A DNA stretch of 10,288 nucleotides, from NCBI GenBank assembly GCA_027064745.1, contig JAMOPD010000261.1:1-10288 (forward strand), in the 5' to 3' direction. The notes beneath the pieces were generated by a model. It worked only from the letters and a program-made list of their open reading frames with translations. It had not been told where the DNA came from and did no database searches. Origin of the DNA: Thermococcaceae archaeon (GTDB taxonomy: Archaea; Methanobacteriota_B; Thermococci; Thermococcales; Thermococcaceae). Positions 1-6,080 of the stretch are shown here, piece by piece (positions within the stretch are counted from its first letter, which is position 1; every line of letters starts with the position of its first letter). The translations under genes and the position numbers were made by a program.

Positions 1-1
1 T

Positions 2-1108
2 CTCGCCCCATATAATGATGGATTTCCATATCCAGTTCATAGATTTAGAGGTTTGATATATCTGAAGGAGTACCATGTGAGCCTAAGTCCGGGACAATTA
101 CAGAAAATAAACAAGCTCTATAAAACTATGGATTTTGACCTAACTCATGTTCATAGCATATACTCCCCTTTCTCAATTGCCGTAGCGAATCTCTCAAGAG
201 GAATAAGAAATGTACCTGTAGTCGCTACAAATCACTCATTTTTTGGTGAGCCAAAAATGGGAGATATAATAAAACCTTTGTTACGTTATTATCTTAGGAG
301 AATGGATGCATTTATAGCTGTTAGTACGCCAGTAGCTGAGGATACAAAGGAGCTTTTGGGAGAAAGTCTTGGGGATAGAGCTGTTGAAATAATACCCAAT
401 GGTATTGATGTGAGCTATTGGCGACCTGCAGATGATGAAGAAAGAGAAAATGCGAGAAATAAGTTAGGGATTAGAGATAATGAAATCGTTCTCTTGTATG
501 TGGGGAGGATGGCAGAGAGAAAACAAGCCCACAGATTGCCTTTTGTAATTTCATCTGCTCTCAAGATGTCAGATATGGAAAAATACCGTGTTAGGGTTAT
601 AATGATTGGAAACGGTCCAATGAGAGATAAATTGGAGGAAAATCTTCGTATAACTAACATCATTGATAGAACAATTTTAATGGACTTCATACCGAGGAAG
701 AGTCTCCGGGAGATTTACTGGGCGGCGGATGTTGTTTTAATGCCTGGCATGTTAGAGGCTTTTCCAATAGTCGGACTTGAAGCTTCTGCCACAGGAAAGC
801 TTATTGTTGGAAGAAATGAAAGTGGTCTTTCTGACTTAATAATAGATGGCCAAACTGGCTTTCTCTCATATAGTGAAAAGGAACTCTCTGAGAAGCTTTC
901 AATTGTGCTATCCCATACAGAACTTATACCAAAGATGGGAAAAGAAGCCAGAAAACGGGCTGAAAAAGAATTTGCTTGGGATGTCATATTAAAACGTCTG
1001 CTATCAGTTTATAAGAGTGCAATTAATCGAGCTGAGGGGTTCAATAACAGATATTTGGTATATAAGGCCTTCAGGAGGGTTGCAAATGATGATAATACTG
1101 AGTTTTGA
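2..1108 (+). CDS. Family 4-type glycosyltransferase, 5' end cut by the window edge
   Basis: This is a retaining glycosyltransferase of the GT-B fold (GT4-like), expected to move a sugar from a nucleotide donor to a lipid or glycan acceptor at the cytoplasmic membrane. The frame is open to the left edge and reads APYNDGFPYPVHRFRG before the first possible start (TTG at 53), which has no good ribosome binding site, so the true start lies outside the window. About 368 residues are visible. The N-terminal half has THVHS and a TNHSFFG segment. The C-terminal half has IPNGID, then LLYVGRMAERK at the start of the donor domain, IGNGPM, and the EX7E motif in EAFPIVGLE (visible residues about 252-260). 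It overlaps the deacetylase gene by 23 bases, so the two are probably cotranscribed. Donor and acceptor cannot be read from the sequence. S-layer N-glycan or glycolipid synthesis is an inference from context. Confidence 0.88.
   Translation, partial: LAPYNDGFPYPVHRFRGLIYLKEYHVSLSPGQLQKINKLYKTMDFDLTHVHSIYSPFSIAVANLSRGIRNVPVVATNHSFFGEPKMGDIIKPLLRYYLRRMDAFIAVSTPVAEDTKELLGESLGDRAVEIIPNGIDVSYWRPADDEERENARNKLGIRDNEIVLLYVGRMAERKQAHRLPFVISSALKMSDMEKYRVRVIMIGNGPMRDKLEENLRITNIIDRTILMDFIPRKSLREIYWAADVVLMPGMLEAFPIVGLEASATGKLIVGRNESGLSDLIIDGQTGFLSYSEKELSEKLSIVLSHTELIPKMGKEARKRAEKEFAWDVILKRLLSVYKSAINRAEGFNNRYLVYKAFRRVANDDNTEF
1074..1079 (+). promoter_or_regulatory. Ribosome binding site that fixes the deacetylase start
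   Basis: GGAGGG lies six bases before ATG 1086, inside the glycosyltransferase coding region. The reading frame is open back to 1017, but no comparable site precedes an earlier start, so ATG 1086 (or the adjacent ATG 1089) is preferred. Confidence 0.75.
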
Positions 1109-1829
1109 CGTTGAGCACGACTGCCCCCCTTATCTCACTACAACCAAAGGAATAGAGGAGGGATTACCGAGAATTCTTGATCTCCTTGCTGAAAAAAGGG
1201 TTAAGGCGACATTTTTCTTCACAGCCGAAATGGCGAGGCGCTTCCCCAATCTCGTTAGGAGAGTCATTGATGAGGGGCACGAGCTTGGAAGCCACAACTA
1301 CAACCACGAGAGGCTTGACAGACTTTCAAAGGAAGGAGGGGAGAAAGCCATAAGGAAGTCATTGGAGATTCTGAGACAGTATAGCGAAGTAGTATCGTTC
1401 AGGGCACCCAATTTGCAGTTCCCGGATTATTACTACAGAGTTCTTGAAAAAAACGGGATTTTTGTGGACTCCTCAAAGGCCAGATATAAGGGTTACAGGA
1501 AGGGAGTGAAGTTTTTTGGAAATGTCCTTGAGGTTCCTGCTTCCACAACCTCTTCGGTTATAAGGCTCCCTTGGAGGCTTCAGAAGCTCATCCATAGCAG
1601 ACTTTCTGAGCCCCGTGTTTATTTCGCCCATCCATGGGAGTTTGTGCGGATGCAGAAAGAAAAAATAAGATGGGACTGTAAGTTCAACACGGGGAGCAGG
1701 GCTCTTGAACTTCTTGGAGAGCTGATAGAGTACTACAAAAAGCAAAAAGCCCGCTTTTTCTTGATGAGGGAGTGTTATGAGAAATGGGAAAGCTTAATTA
1801 ACAATCAAGAATTGGGATGGAAAGCCTAA
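1086..1829 (+). CDS. Polysaccharide deacetylase (NodB-homology domain)
   Basis: This is a metal-dependent carbohydrate esterase 4-type enzyme that should remove an acetyl group from an N- or O-acetylated sugar. The 247 residues from ATG 1086 show the NodB motifs in order. SFDVEHD (6-12) carries the catalytic and metal aspartates. GSHNYNH (68-74) carries the two metal-binding histidines. RAPN (106-109) is the third motif. AHPWEF (181-186) resembles the late histidine motif of the longer archaeal and PEP-CTERM-linked deacetylases. No signal peptide or membrane segment is visible, so it probably acts in the cytoplasm on a sugar nucleotide, lipid-linked sugar or glycolipid. The 23-base overlap with the upstream glycosyltransferase suggests sequential action: transfer of an acetylamino sugar, then deacetylation. 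The last residues (WESLINNQELGWKA) lie in repeat-like DNA that recurs just downstream, so the C-terminus may have been altered by that duplication. Confidence 0.87.
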   Translation: MMIILSFDVEHDCPPYLTTTKGIEEGLPRILDLLAEKRVKATFFFTAEMARRFPNLVRRVIDEGHELGSHNYNHERLDRLSKEGGEKAIRKSLEILRQYSEVVSFRAPNLQFPDYYYRVLEKNGIFVDSSKARYKGYRKGVKFFGNVLEVPASTTSSVIRLPWRLQKLIHSRLSEPRVYFAHPWEFVRMQKEKIRWDCKFNTGSRALELLGELIEYYKKQKARFFLMRECYEKWESLINNQELGWKA

Positions 1830-1883
1830 TTAACAACCTCTTCGATTCTTCTAACGTGAGAGGTAACATAGGAGATGGTTACC

Positions 1884-1964
1884 ATGAGAGAAGTCATGTA
1901 CTGGAGAGTGCAGAAAAGCCTAATCAACATCTCCAACAATTTAACCGTGAACTGTGAGAGGTGA
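1884..1964 (+). CDS. Possible 26-residue leader peptide or relic of an amrS N-terminus
   Basis: A small frame begins MREVMYWRVQ, against MKEAMYWERV at the start of amrS, and ends LTVNCER. Its last codons resemble the amrS segment STVRCRLC, with a UGC codon directly after the stop. GGAG (1871-1874) followed by ATGGTTACC precedes ATG 1884, almost the same context as the amrS start. It may be a translated upstream peptide or simply a decayed copy of the amrS 5' end left by tandem duplication. Its length gives no statistical support as a gene; the case rests only on the duplicated start signals. Confidence 0.25.
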   Translation: MREVMYWRVQKSLINISNNLTVNCER

Positions 1965-1969
1965 TGCTC

Positions 1970-2065
1970 ATGAGAGAAGCTGTTAGGGGAAGTGCTGAGA
2001 GAGACATGAGAAGCCTATTCAGCAACTTCTTTAATCCCTCTGGCATAGGAGGGTGGTTACCATGA
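1970..2065 (+). CDS. Possible 31-residue leader peptide overlapping the amrS start
   Basis: A small frame begins MREAVRGSAERD and ends GGWLP. It has the best ribosome binding site of the region (AGGTGAT, 1960-1966, just before ATG 1970). Its TGA stop (2063-2065) overlaps the amrS ATG (2062-2064) in an ATGA arrangement, which is the usual geometry for translational coupling. It lies in the second unit of the tandem repeat. If translated, ribosomes finishing here could restart on amrS. It could equally be a chance frame in duplicated DNA. Confidence 0.3.
   Translation: MREAVRGSAERDMRSLFSNFFNPSGIGGWLP
2048..2056 (+). promoter_or_regulatory. Ribosome binding site that decides the amrS start
   Basis: GGAGGGTGG sits five bases before ATG 2062. 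A GTG start at 2053 in the same frame would lie inside this site, so the ATG is the better start and the extra MVT residues are rejected. Confidence 0.75.
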
Positions 2066-3108
2066 AAGAAGCTATGTACTGGGAAAGGGTTAAGGATAGC
2101 ACTGTTAGATGCAGATTGTGCCCCCTTAACTGTATCATCAGTGAGGGAAAACGGGGTTCATGCAGAATAAGAAAGAACATTAGAGGAAAGCTTTACACAC
2201 TTAATTATGGATTGGTTTCATCTATAGCATCAGATCCTGTGGAGAAAAAACCCCTCTTTCATTTCTGGCCGGGTTCGTGTGCTCTCTCCATAGGGACCGT
2301 TGGCTGTAATATGCACTGCAAGCACTGTCAGAACTGGGAGATAAGTCAGGCCGATGAGAAATTTCCATACCTCCAAAAAGCAACGCCTGAATCCATAGTT
2401 GCCATAGCAAAACGCTACGGCTGTGAGAGTATAGCATACACATACAATGAGCCCACCATATGGTATGAGTTTGTCCTTGATACAGCAAAGCTGGCCAGAG
2501 AGAAAGGGATAAATAATATCCTCGTTACAAATGGTTATATAAACGAGGAGCCTTTTAGGAAGCTTGCGCCTTACATTGATGCCATGAATATCGACATCAA
2601 GGCCTTTGATGATAAATTCTACATGAAAATAGCGGGTGTACCGGGAGGAGAGCCGAGCAGAAAAATTGCGGAGATTGCAAAGAAGGAGTTCGGCATTCAT
2701 GTGGAGCTCACCTATCTCGTTATACCCACGCTCAACGACAGGGATGAGGAGTTCAGGACATTCGCGAGATGGGTGGTTGGAGAACTTGGAGATGATACTC
2801 CTGTCCACTTCTCCCGCTTTTTCCCGCATTACAAACTTGTTAGTCTCCCGCCGACTCCAATGGAGACCGTTGAGAGGGCATACAGGATAGCTAAGGAGGA
2901 GGGACTGAAGTTTGTTTATATTGGAAATGCGCCTGGACATTATGGGGAGAACACATACTGCCCTAGATGTGGAAAGCCTTTAATAGTAAGATGGGGCTTT
3001 GAAATTGAGGAATATCATATTAAGGATGGAAGGTGCGAATACTGCGGGGAGCCTATCCCTGTAGTTGGAACATATACAAAAAAGCGATATAAGGGGATAT
3101 GGTGGTAA
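2062..3108 (+). CDS. amrS: AmmeMemoRadiSam system radical SAM enzyme (PflA-like, COG1180)
   Basis: This is a radical SAM enzyme of the family that co-occurs with AMMECR1 and Memo proteins; its reaction is not established. The 348-residue product has an N-terminal cysteine cluster (CRLCPLNC at 17-24, C34), the SAM-cluster motif CNMHCKHC (C82, C86, C89; CX3CX2C), YTYNEPT and MNIDIKAF segments typical of PflA-like activases, and a C-terminal zinc-ribbon-like pair CPRC (300-303) and CEYC (325-328). Length and layout match the archaeal family. No AMMECR1 or Memo gene is present in this window. It is probably read in the same direction as the upstream glycan genes but is separated from them by the repeat region. 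Both ends of the gene are partly duplicated outside it: the start twice upstream, and the last 30 codons once downstream. The coding region itself looks intact. Confidence 0.9.
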   Translation: MKEAMYWERVKDSTVRCRLCPLNCIISEGKRGSCRIRKNIRGKLYTLNYGLVSSIASDPVEKKPLFHFWPGSCALSIGTVGCNMHCKHCQNWEISQADEKFPYLQKATPESIVAIAKRYGCESIAYTYNEPTIWYEFVLDTAKLAREKGINNILVTNGYINEEPFRKLAPYIDAMNIDIKAFDDKFYMKIAGVPGGEPSRKIAEIAKKEFGIHVELTYLVIPTLNDRDEEFRTFARWVVGELGDDTPVHFSRFFPHYKLVSLPPTPMETVERAYRIAKEEGLKFVYIGNAPGHYGENTYCPRCGKPLIVRWGFEIEEYHIKDGRCEYCGEPIPVVGTYTKKRYKGIWW

Positions 3109-3206
3109 AATTAATATTAAAGATGGGGGATGTGAATACCGCGGAGAACTCATCTCTGTTAGAGGAACATGCACAAAGAAAAGATAAGGAATATGGTGGT
3201 AAAATT
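3016..3206 (+). repeat. Tandem duplication of the amrS 3' end, second copy decayed
   Basis: Copy A (about 3016-3112) is the last 30 codons of amrS plus the stop. Copy B (about 3113-3206) follows at once. In its own frame B reads NIKDGGCEYRGELISV then RGTCTKKR, a stop, GIWW and a stop; A reads HIKDGRCEYCGEPIPV then VGTYTKKRYKGIWW and a stop. The segment ATATGGTGGTAAAATT is identical in both (3097-3112 and 3191-3206). The offset is 97 bases at the left end and 94 at the right, so B has lost about one codon. B has lost the second cysteine of the zinc pair (C to R) and has an in-frame stop, so it no longer codes for a useful domain. It supplies the start region of the next gene. Confidence 0.85.
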
Positions 3207-4035
3207 GGATGAAGTTGAGGTTATATTTTATATTGAAGCCATGGGGAATGAGAAGAAAGCCTTAGAAATGGCTATAAGAGAAACTGTAAAGTCTCTGGAG
3301 AAAGAAACCACGGTTAATGTGAAGCGTGTTGAAGCTGCTGAGGTCATTGAAAACAAAGAGGAGGATCTCCTTAAGTACTCCAGCATAATAGAGGCTGTTA
3401 TAGCTGGACCATTTGAGAATGTGATTAAGGCCGTTCTTAAATACGCTCCAGCTGTTGTGGAATTATTGAAACCTAAAGTTCTCGAAATTAAAGCTGATGA
3501 ACTCATGAAAATTATGGGTGAAATTTCATTTTTCATGTCAAAGCTAATGGATAAGTATGGGGGATTAGCAGCATATCCAAAACTTGATGATATACCTATG
3601 CCCAGAATAGGCTATGATGAGGAGGAGATAGAAGGGTTTATTTTAGATGACCGAAACATCCGTTACCGTTTTGTTATTGAGACCTTTGGCAAAGAACTGG
3701 AGGAAGTTAGAACCAATATGGCAAAGGCATTCTTTCTTGAGGGTTGCAGGATAAACAGCATTTTAGTACAGGAACAGGGTGAAGGTGAAGCGGAAGGGAA
3801 TAAATATTTCTTGGTCGCAGCAGAACTGCTTTCAGATTTTGAAACCATGTTCCAGTTAAATGCAAAGTATTCTCCAGTTGCAATCTCAATAGTAGAGCCC
3901 GAACTTATCGATATAAATGCAAATGAGCTCCAAGGGGCTTTAACAGATTTAGCAGGCTTTGTCCATTCTCTCGTCCATAGACCCCTTCTAAAAAAGCTAA
4001 AAGAACAGGACACATTTAAATTCAAGCTGGAATAA
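3193..4035 (+). CDS. Conserved-type protein of unknown function with two related halves
   Basis: I do not recognise a named family. From ATG 3193 the product has 280 residues, with no signal peptide, membrane segment or cysteine motif (one Cys, 185), so it is probably cytoplasmic. It is an internal duplication. KYAPAVVELLKPKVLEI plus KADEL (83-104) aligns with KYSPVAISIVEPELIDI plus NANEL (225-246), an offset of 142. Both halves begin with a short strand ending in an FYIEAMG or FVIETFG pattern (about 12-18 and 160-166). A linker rich in P, D and E (about 128-150) joins them. ATG 3169 adds eight residues read out of frame from the amrS repeat and is less likely. TTG 3205 is also possible, because GGTGGT stands four bases before it. 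The next plus-strand gene has its own strong promoter, so this is probably the end of a transcript. Confidence 0.75.
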   Translation: MVVKLDEVEVIFYIEAMGNEKKALEMAIRETVKSLEKETTVNVKRVEAAEVIENKEEDLLKYSSIIEAVIAGPFENVIKAVLKYAPAVVELLKPKVLEIKADELMKIMGEISFFMSKLMDKYGGLAAYPKLDDIPMPRIGYDEEEIEGFILDDRNIRYRFVIETFGKELEEVRTNMAKAFFLEGCRINSILVQEQGEGEAEGNKYFLVAAELLSDFETMFQLNAKYSPVAISIVEPELIDINANELQGALTDLAGFVHSLVHRPLLKKLKEQDTFKFKLE

Positions 4036-4080
4036 TATCGTCAAATGGCGAATTTGGTGTAGTCATTTAATTAAGCTTCC

Positions 4081-4112
4081 TTTCATTTTTACGGCAATAA
4101 TCGAGCTTTTTT
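4081..4112 (+). terminator. T-rich archaeal-type terminator region
   Basis: Two T tracts (4086-4090 and 4107-4112) follow the stop codon at 4033-4035 and lie upstream of the S-layer promoter. Archaeal RNA polymerase ends at such tracts without needing a hairpin. A weak AAGCT/AGCTT inverted pair lies around them. This is inferred from base composition only. Confidence 0.4.
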
Positions 4113-4134
4113 AATCGTTAGAAAGGGTCTGAAA

Positions 4135-4150
4135 GCGAAAAGTATATATA
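4135..4150 (+). promoter_or_regulatory. BRE/TATA promoter of the S-layer gene
   Basis: GCGAAAAG (purine-rich BRE, 4135-4142) is followed by TATATATA (4143-4150), a near-ideal archaeal core promoter. With the usual spacing of about 25 bases from the TATA centre, transcription should begin near 4172, giving a leader of about 55 bases. A strong promoter fits the very high expression expected of an S-layer gene. Confidence 0.8.
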
Positions 4151-4153
4151 CCC

Positions 4154-4172
4154 ATACCTAATATTAAGGTAT
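4154..4172 (+). promoter_or_regulatory. Inverted repeat between TATA box and expected start, candidate operator
   Basis: ATACCT (4154-4159) and AGGTAT (4167-4172) form perfect six-base arms around AATATTA. In archaea, a repressor site placed between the TATA box and the start site blocks polymerase recruitment. The sequence does not match the Thermococcales glycolytic motif TATCAC-N5-GTGATA. Short arms in A/T-rich DNA can arise by chance. Confidence 0.4.
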
Positions 4173-4190
4173 TGACAACACTGTTAGAAA

Positions 4191-4203
4191 GGGGTCTGAC
4201 CCC
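4191..4203 (+). repeat. GC-rich palindrome in the S-layer leader
   Basis: GGGGTC-T-GACCCC is a perfect six-base palindrome about one centre base, at the end of the second direct repeat and ten bases before the GGAGGTG ribosome binding site (4213-4219). As RNA it can form a four-pair GC stem with a five-base loop; as DNA it could be a dimer binding site. Confidence 0.5.
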
Positions 4204-4226
4204 AACAAATTCGGAGGTGTTGAAGA

Positions 4227-6044
4227 ATGAAGGTGAAGAAGATCGCGGCCCTTGCAGTTGGTGCCGCAATGATAGGAGCAACTCTTGGTATGGCCAGTGC
4301 TGGTGGAACCCTTGTAAAGGATGACAGCGCTAATATTCCAAAAGACTTCTTTGTTAAAAATGGAGAGCCAAATGTTAAAATCGTAATTGGTACTCAGGCA
4401 GCTGCTCAGGATGTTGCAGGTGCTGCTGACATAGCTGTTGCACTTGGAAGCTTACTTTACACCGAGAAGGAGGTAACGGAAGCCACACTCAAAGACCTTT
4501 CAGTTGTTGTAAAGAAGGATGTAACCCACGTTGGAGACATACCGGTCTACTCAAACTACTACAAATACACTGATACAACTCCAACAGCTGAGAAATGGGA
4601 AGAACTAACGGAAAACTACTGGTACAACGGTGCTGCTTACAGCACAGACTACAGCGGATGGGTGAGCAACAACTTCCCATATGACCTTGCTACAGTATCA
4701 CAACAGGCTGAGATTGATGTTGGTAAGAACTCATACAAAGTTGCATGGAATTTTGTTATCGACAAGATAAGATTTTTGGATGACAAAGGTAAAGAGTGGA
4801 ACGTAAGCCATGACTATCCTCCAAGTAGTGGCAAGGTAATAATGGATATCCCCAAGAATGCCTTTAAGATTGTAATGCACTATGTTGTTTACAACTGGAC
4901 AAAAACTGAAACTAAAACAGATGATGTTTGGGGTACCACTGAAACCAAGAGTGAATGGAAGCTCAGTGACATGAACCTTACCAGTGACGGCTACACTGCA
5001 AGTGATGTTGTAGTTGACGGCGTTGGAGTTGGTGATACAATTCAAGTTATTGACAAGAAATTCAATATAATCGATATTGGATCTGACAGTGATGGTGACT
5101 TTATCAAGGCAGGTGAAACAGCTGAAGCTTGGATACTCTCAAACAGCTCAAAGACCTTTGGCGACTACCAGGTTAGCATTGTCGATATTGACATGATAAG
5201 CAAAGAGATACTCGTTGAGGTTAAGAACCTCAAGACCGGCGAATCAGAGCAGAACGTTCTCTCAGATACAAGTGCAGATGTACCATTCCTCAACGACCAG
5301 GTTGAGATTACCGTAGAAGGAGTATTCACAGGTCTCAACATCCTCAAGGCCAAGCTCAAAGTAGTCTACAACATCCAGAAGATATACGATGGCGACAAGA
5401 TAAGTGGATGGGTAGTTGACTGGACAGGTGTAAATGCCACAGCAAAGACCCTTAAGGGCGTTGTATTGGAGTATCCGAATGAAATTAAGGGCAGTGTCCT
5501 TAACATAAACACCCCATCACTTAAGTACAAGATAAGCTACAAAGTTGATAAGGAAACTAAAGATGTTGACGACGACGATGTAAATGAGCTTGCAGTTGAT
5601 ATATACCTCTCAGTCGATTATGCCGAGCCGAAGTATAAGTACTATGACCTCAGCGATGTCCTTGAGGACTACACAGTCGACCTCGGAAAGACCAAGGCCA
5701 CCATCGAGGGCATCAAGACAGTCGAGATTGTCCCACCGGCCAGCCCAATAACTGAGCTCGATGTCAATGTCAAGCTCAGCGATGTCGACAGCAACTTAAT
5801 CCTTGTCGGTGGCCCAGTTGTCAACAAGGTCACAGAGGCTCTTGCAGATGCTCTTGGAGTTCCAAAAGACTACAATGGCTGGAAGAGCGAGATTGGCGAG
5901 GGCAACGGTGTCATAGTCTATAAAGCAGAGTGTGGAGATATCAACGGATACGGTGTCGTACTCGTTGCAGGTACCGACAGGGATGGAACCCAGGTTGCAG
6001 CTGAGGCTCTTATGGCAAGAATTGCTGAGCTTGCCAAAGAGTGA
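4227..6044 (+). CDS. S-layer protein precursor (Thermococcales type)
   Basis: This is the main cell-surface lattice protein. The 605-residue product has a signal peptide (MKVKKIAALAVGAAMIGATL, cleavage likely after GMASA, about residue 25). The conserved N-terminal S-layer segment (VKIVIGTQAAAQDVAGAADI, about 50-70) and the C-terminal segment (LILVGGPVVNKVTEALADAL at 524-543, then GYGVVLVAGTDRDGTQVAAE at 574-593) are the hallmarks of the archaeal S-layer N and C families. The middle is rich in beta-forming and acidic residues. N-glycosylation sequons are at N192, N223, N250, N306 and N403. DSDGD (287-291) and DVDDDDVNE (446-454) could bind calcium. There is a single cysteine (569). GGAGGTG (4213-4219) lies seven bases before ATG 4227. 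No C-terminal membrane anchor is visible, so the protein must be held by other contacts. It has its own promoter and is likely read through into the gene at 6081. Confidence 0.93.
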   Translation: MKVKKIAALAVGAAMIGATLGMASAGGTLVKDDSANIPKDFFVKNGEPNVKIVIGTQAAAQDVAGAADIAVALGSLLYTEKEVTEATLKDLSVVVKKDVTHVGDIPVYSNYYKYTDTTPTAEKWEELTENYWYNGAAYSTDYSGWVSNNFPYDLATVSQQAEIDVGKNSYKVAWNFVIDKIRFLDDKGKEWNVSHDYPPSSGKVIMDIPKNAFKIVMHYVVYNWTKTETKTDDVWGTTETKSEWKLSDMNLTSDGYTASDVVVDGVGVGDTIQVIDKKFNIIDIGSDSDGDFIKAGETAEAWILSNSSKTFGDYQVSIVDIDMISKEILVEVKNLKTGESEQNVLSDTSADVPFLNDQVEITVEGVFTGLNILKAKLKVVYNIQKIYDGDKISGWVVDWTGVNATAKTLKGVVLEYPNEIKGSVLNINTPSLKYKISYKVDKETKDVDDDDVNELAVDIYLSVDYAEPKYKYYDLSDVLEDYTVDLGKTKATIEGIKTVEIVPPASPITELDVNVKLSDVDSNLILVGGPVVNKVTEALADALGVPKDYNGWKSEIGEGNGVIVYKAECGDINGYGVVLVAGTDRDGTQVAAEALMARIAELAKE

Positions 6045-6068
6045 TTTCTCTTTTTCTTTCCTATTCTT
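6045..6068 (+). terminator. T-rich tract after the S-layer gene, partial terminator or attenuator
   Basis: The 24 bases after the S-layer stop are almost all pyrimidine, with runs such as CTTTTTC, and are followed at once by the ribosome binding site of the next gene. Such tracts end archaeal transcription with variable efficiency. It could let the abundant S-layer message stop while a fraction reads through. Confidence 0.45.
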
Positions 6069-6074
6069 GGAGGG
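6069..6074 (+). promoter_or_regulatory. Ribosome binding site supporting a TTG start
   Basis: GGAGGG is spaced six bases (ATTCCA) before TTG 6081. The signal-anchor sequence begins directly at this TTG. Confidence 0.7.
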
Positions 6075-6080
6075 ATTCCA

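Larger units (their letters stand above)
1817..2098 (+). repeat. Degenerate tandem repeat with duplicated start regions of amrS
   Basis: Three diverged units of about 94-95 bases lie end to end, starting near 1817, 1914 and 2009. Each runs from a segment like AAGCCTAATTAACAA, through a T/C-rich spacer, to a ribosome binding site, an ATG and the first codons of an amrS-like reading frame. The starts are ATG 1884, 1970 and 2062; the last is the real amrS start. Unit 1 (1867-1904) and unit 3 (2044-2082) match at about 34 of 39 aligned positions across binding site, start and the codons for M(R/K)E(V/A)MYW. A further short copy of the AAGC(T/C)TAATTAACAA segment lies at about 1788-1804, in the end of the deacetylase gene. 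The array fills the whole interval between deacetylase and amrS. I see no clear TATA promoter in it. Confidence 0.8.
4117..4199 (+). repeat. Direct repeat GTTAGAAAGGG(G)TCTGA on both sides of the S-layer core promoter
   Basis: GTTAGAAAGGGTCTGA at 4117-4132 recurs as GTTAGAAAGGGGTCTGA at 4183-4199, with a single extra G and a spacing of 66 bases. The first copy lies just upstream of the BRE/TATA element and the second in the transcribed leader. A 16-base match this close is very unlikely by chance. It may be a pair of regulator sites or the mark of a local promoter duplication. Confidence 0.8.

Noticed and set aside
53..55. TTG as the start of the glycosyltransferase.
   Set aside because: The frame stays open to the window edge with plausible family-like residues, and there is no good ribosome binding site.
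1817..1957. A 46-codon plus-strand frame starting MESLINNLFDSS.
   Set aside because: It has no ribosome binding site, crosses the repeat units in a frame different from the amrS-like starts, and is explained by the duplicated DNA.
1959..2000. Possible C/D box guide RNA (GTGATGC, then CTGA).
   Set aside because: The C box is imperfect, there is no clear C'/D' pair at the usual spacing, and the sequence is better explained as a repeated ribosome binding site and start.
2053..2061. GTG start for amrS giving an extra MVT.
   Set aside because: The GTG lies within the GGAGGGTGG ribosome binding site of the ATG at 2062.
1817..2098. CRISPR-like array from the regular spacing of about 95 bases.
   Set aside because: Units are long, diverged and carry start codons; there are no short identical repeats with unique spacers.
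2230..2940. A 236-codon minus-strand frame opposite amrS.
   Set aside because: It is fully inside a well-supported gene, has no recognisable motif, and is a shadow of codon usage on the other strand.
2062..3108. A complete AmmeMemoRadiSam locus.
   Set aside because: Only the radical SAM component is present; neither neighbour shows AMMECR1 or Memo motifs.
4042..4056. CAAAT-GGCGA-ATTTG hairpin after the stop of the two-halves gene.
   Set aside because: The arms are only five A/T-rich pairs and no T tract follows directly; the T runs at 4086-4112 are better terminator candidates.
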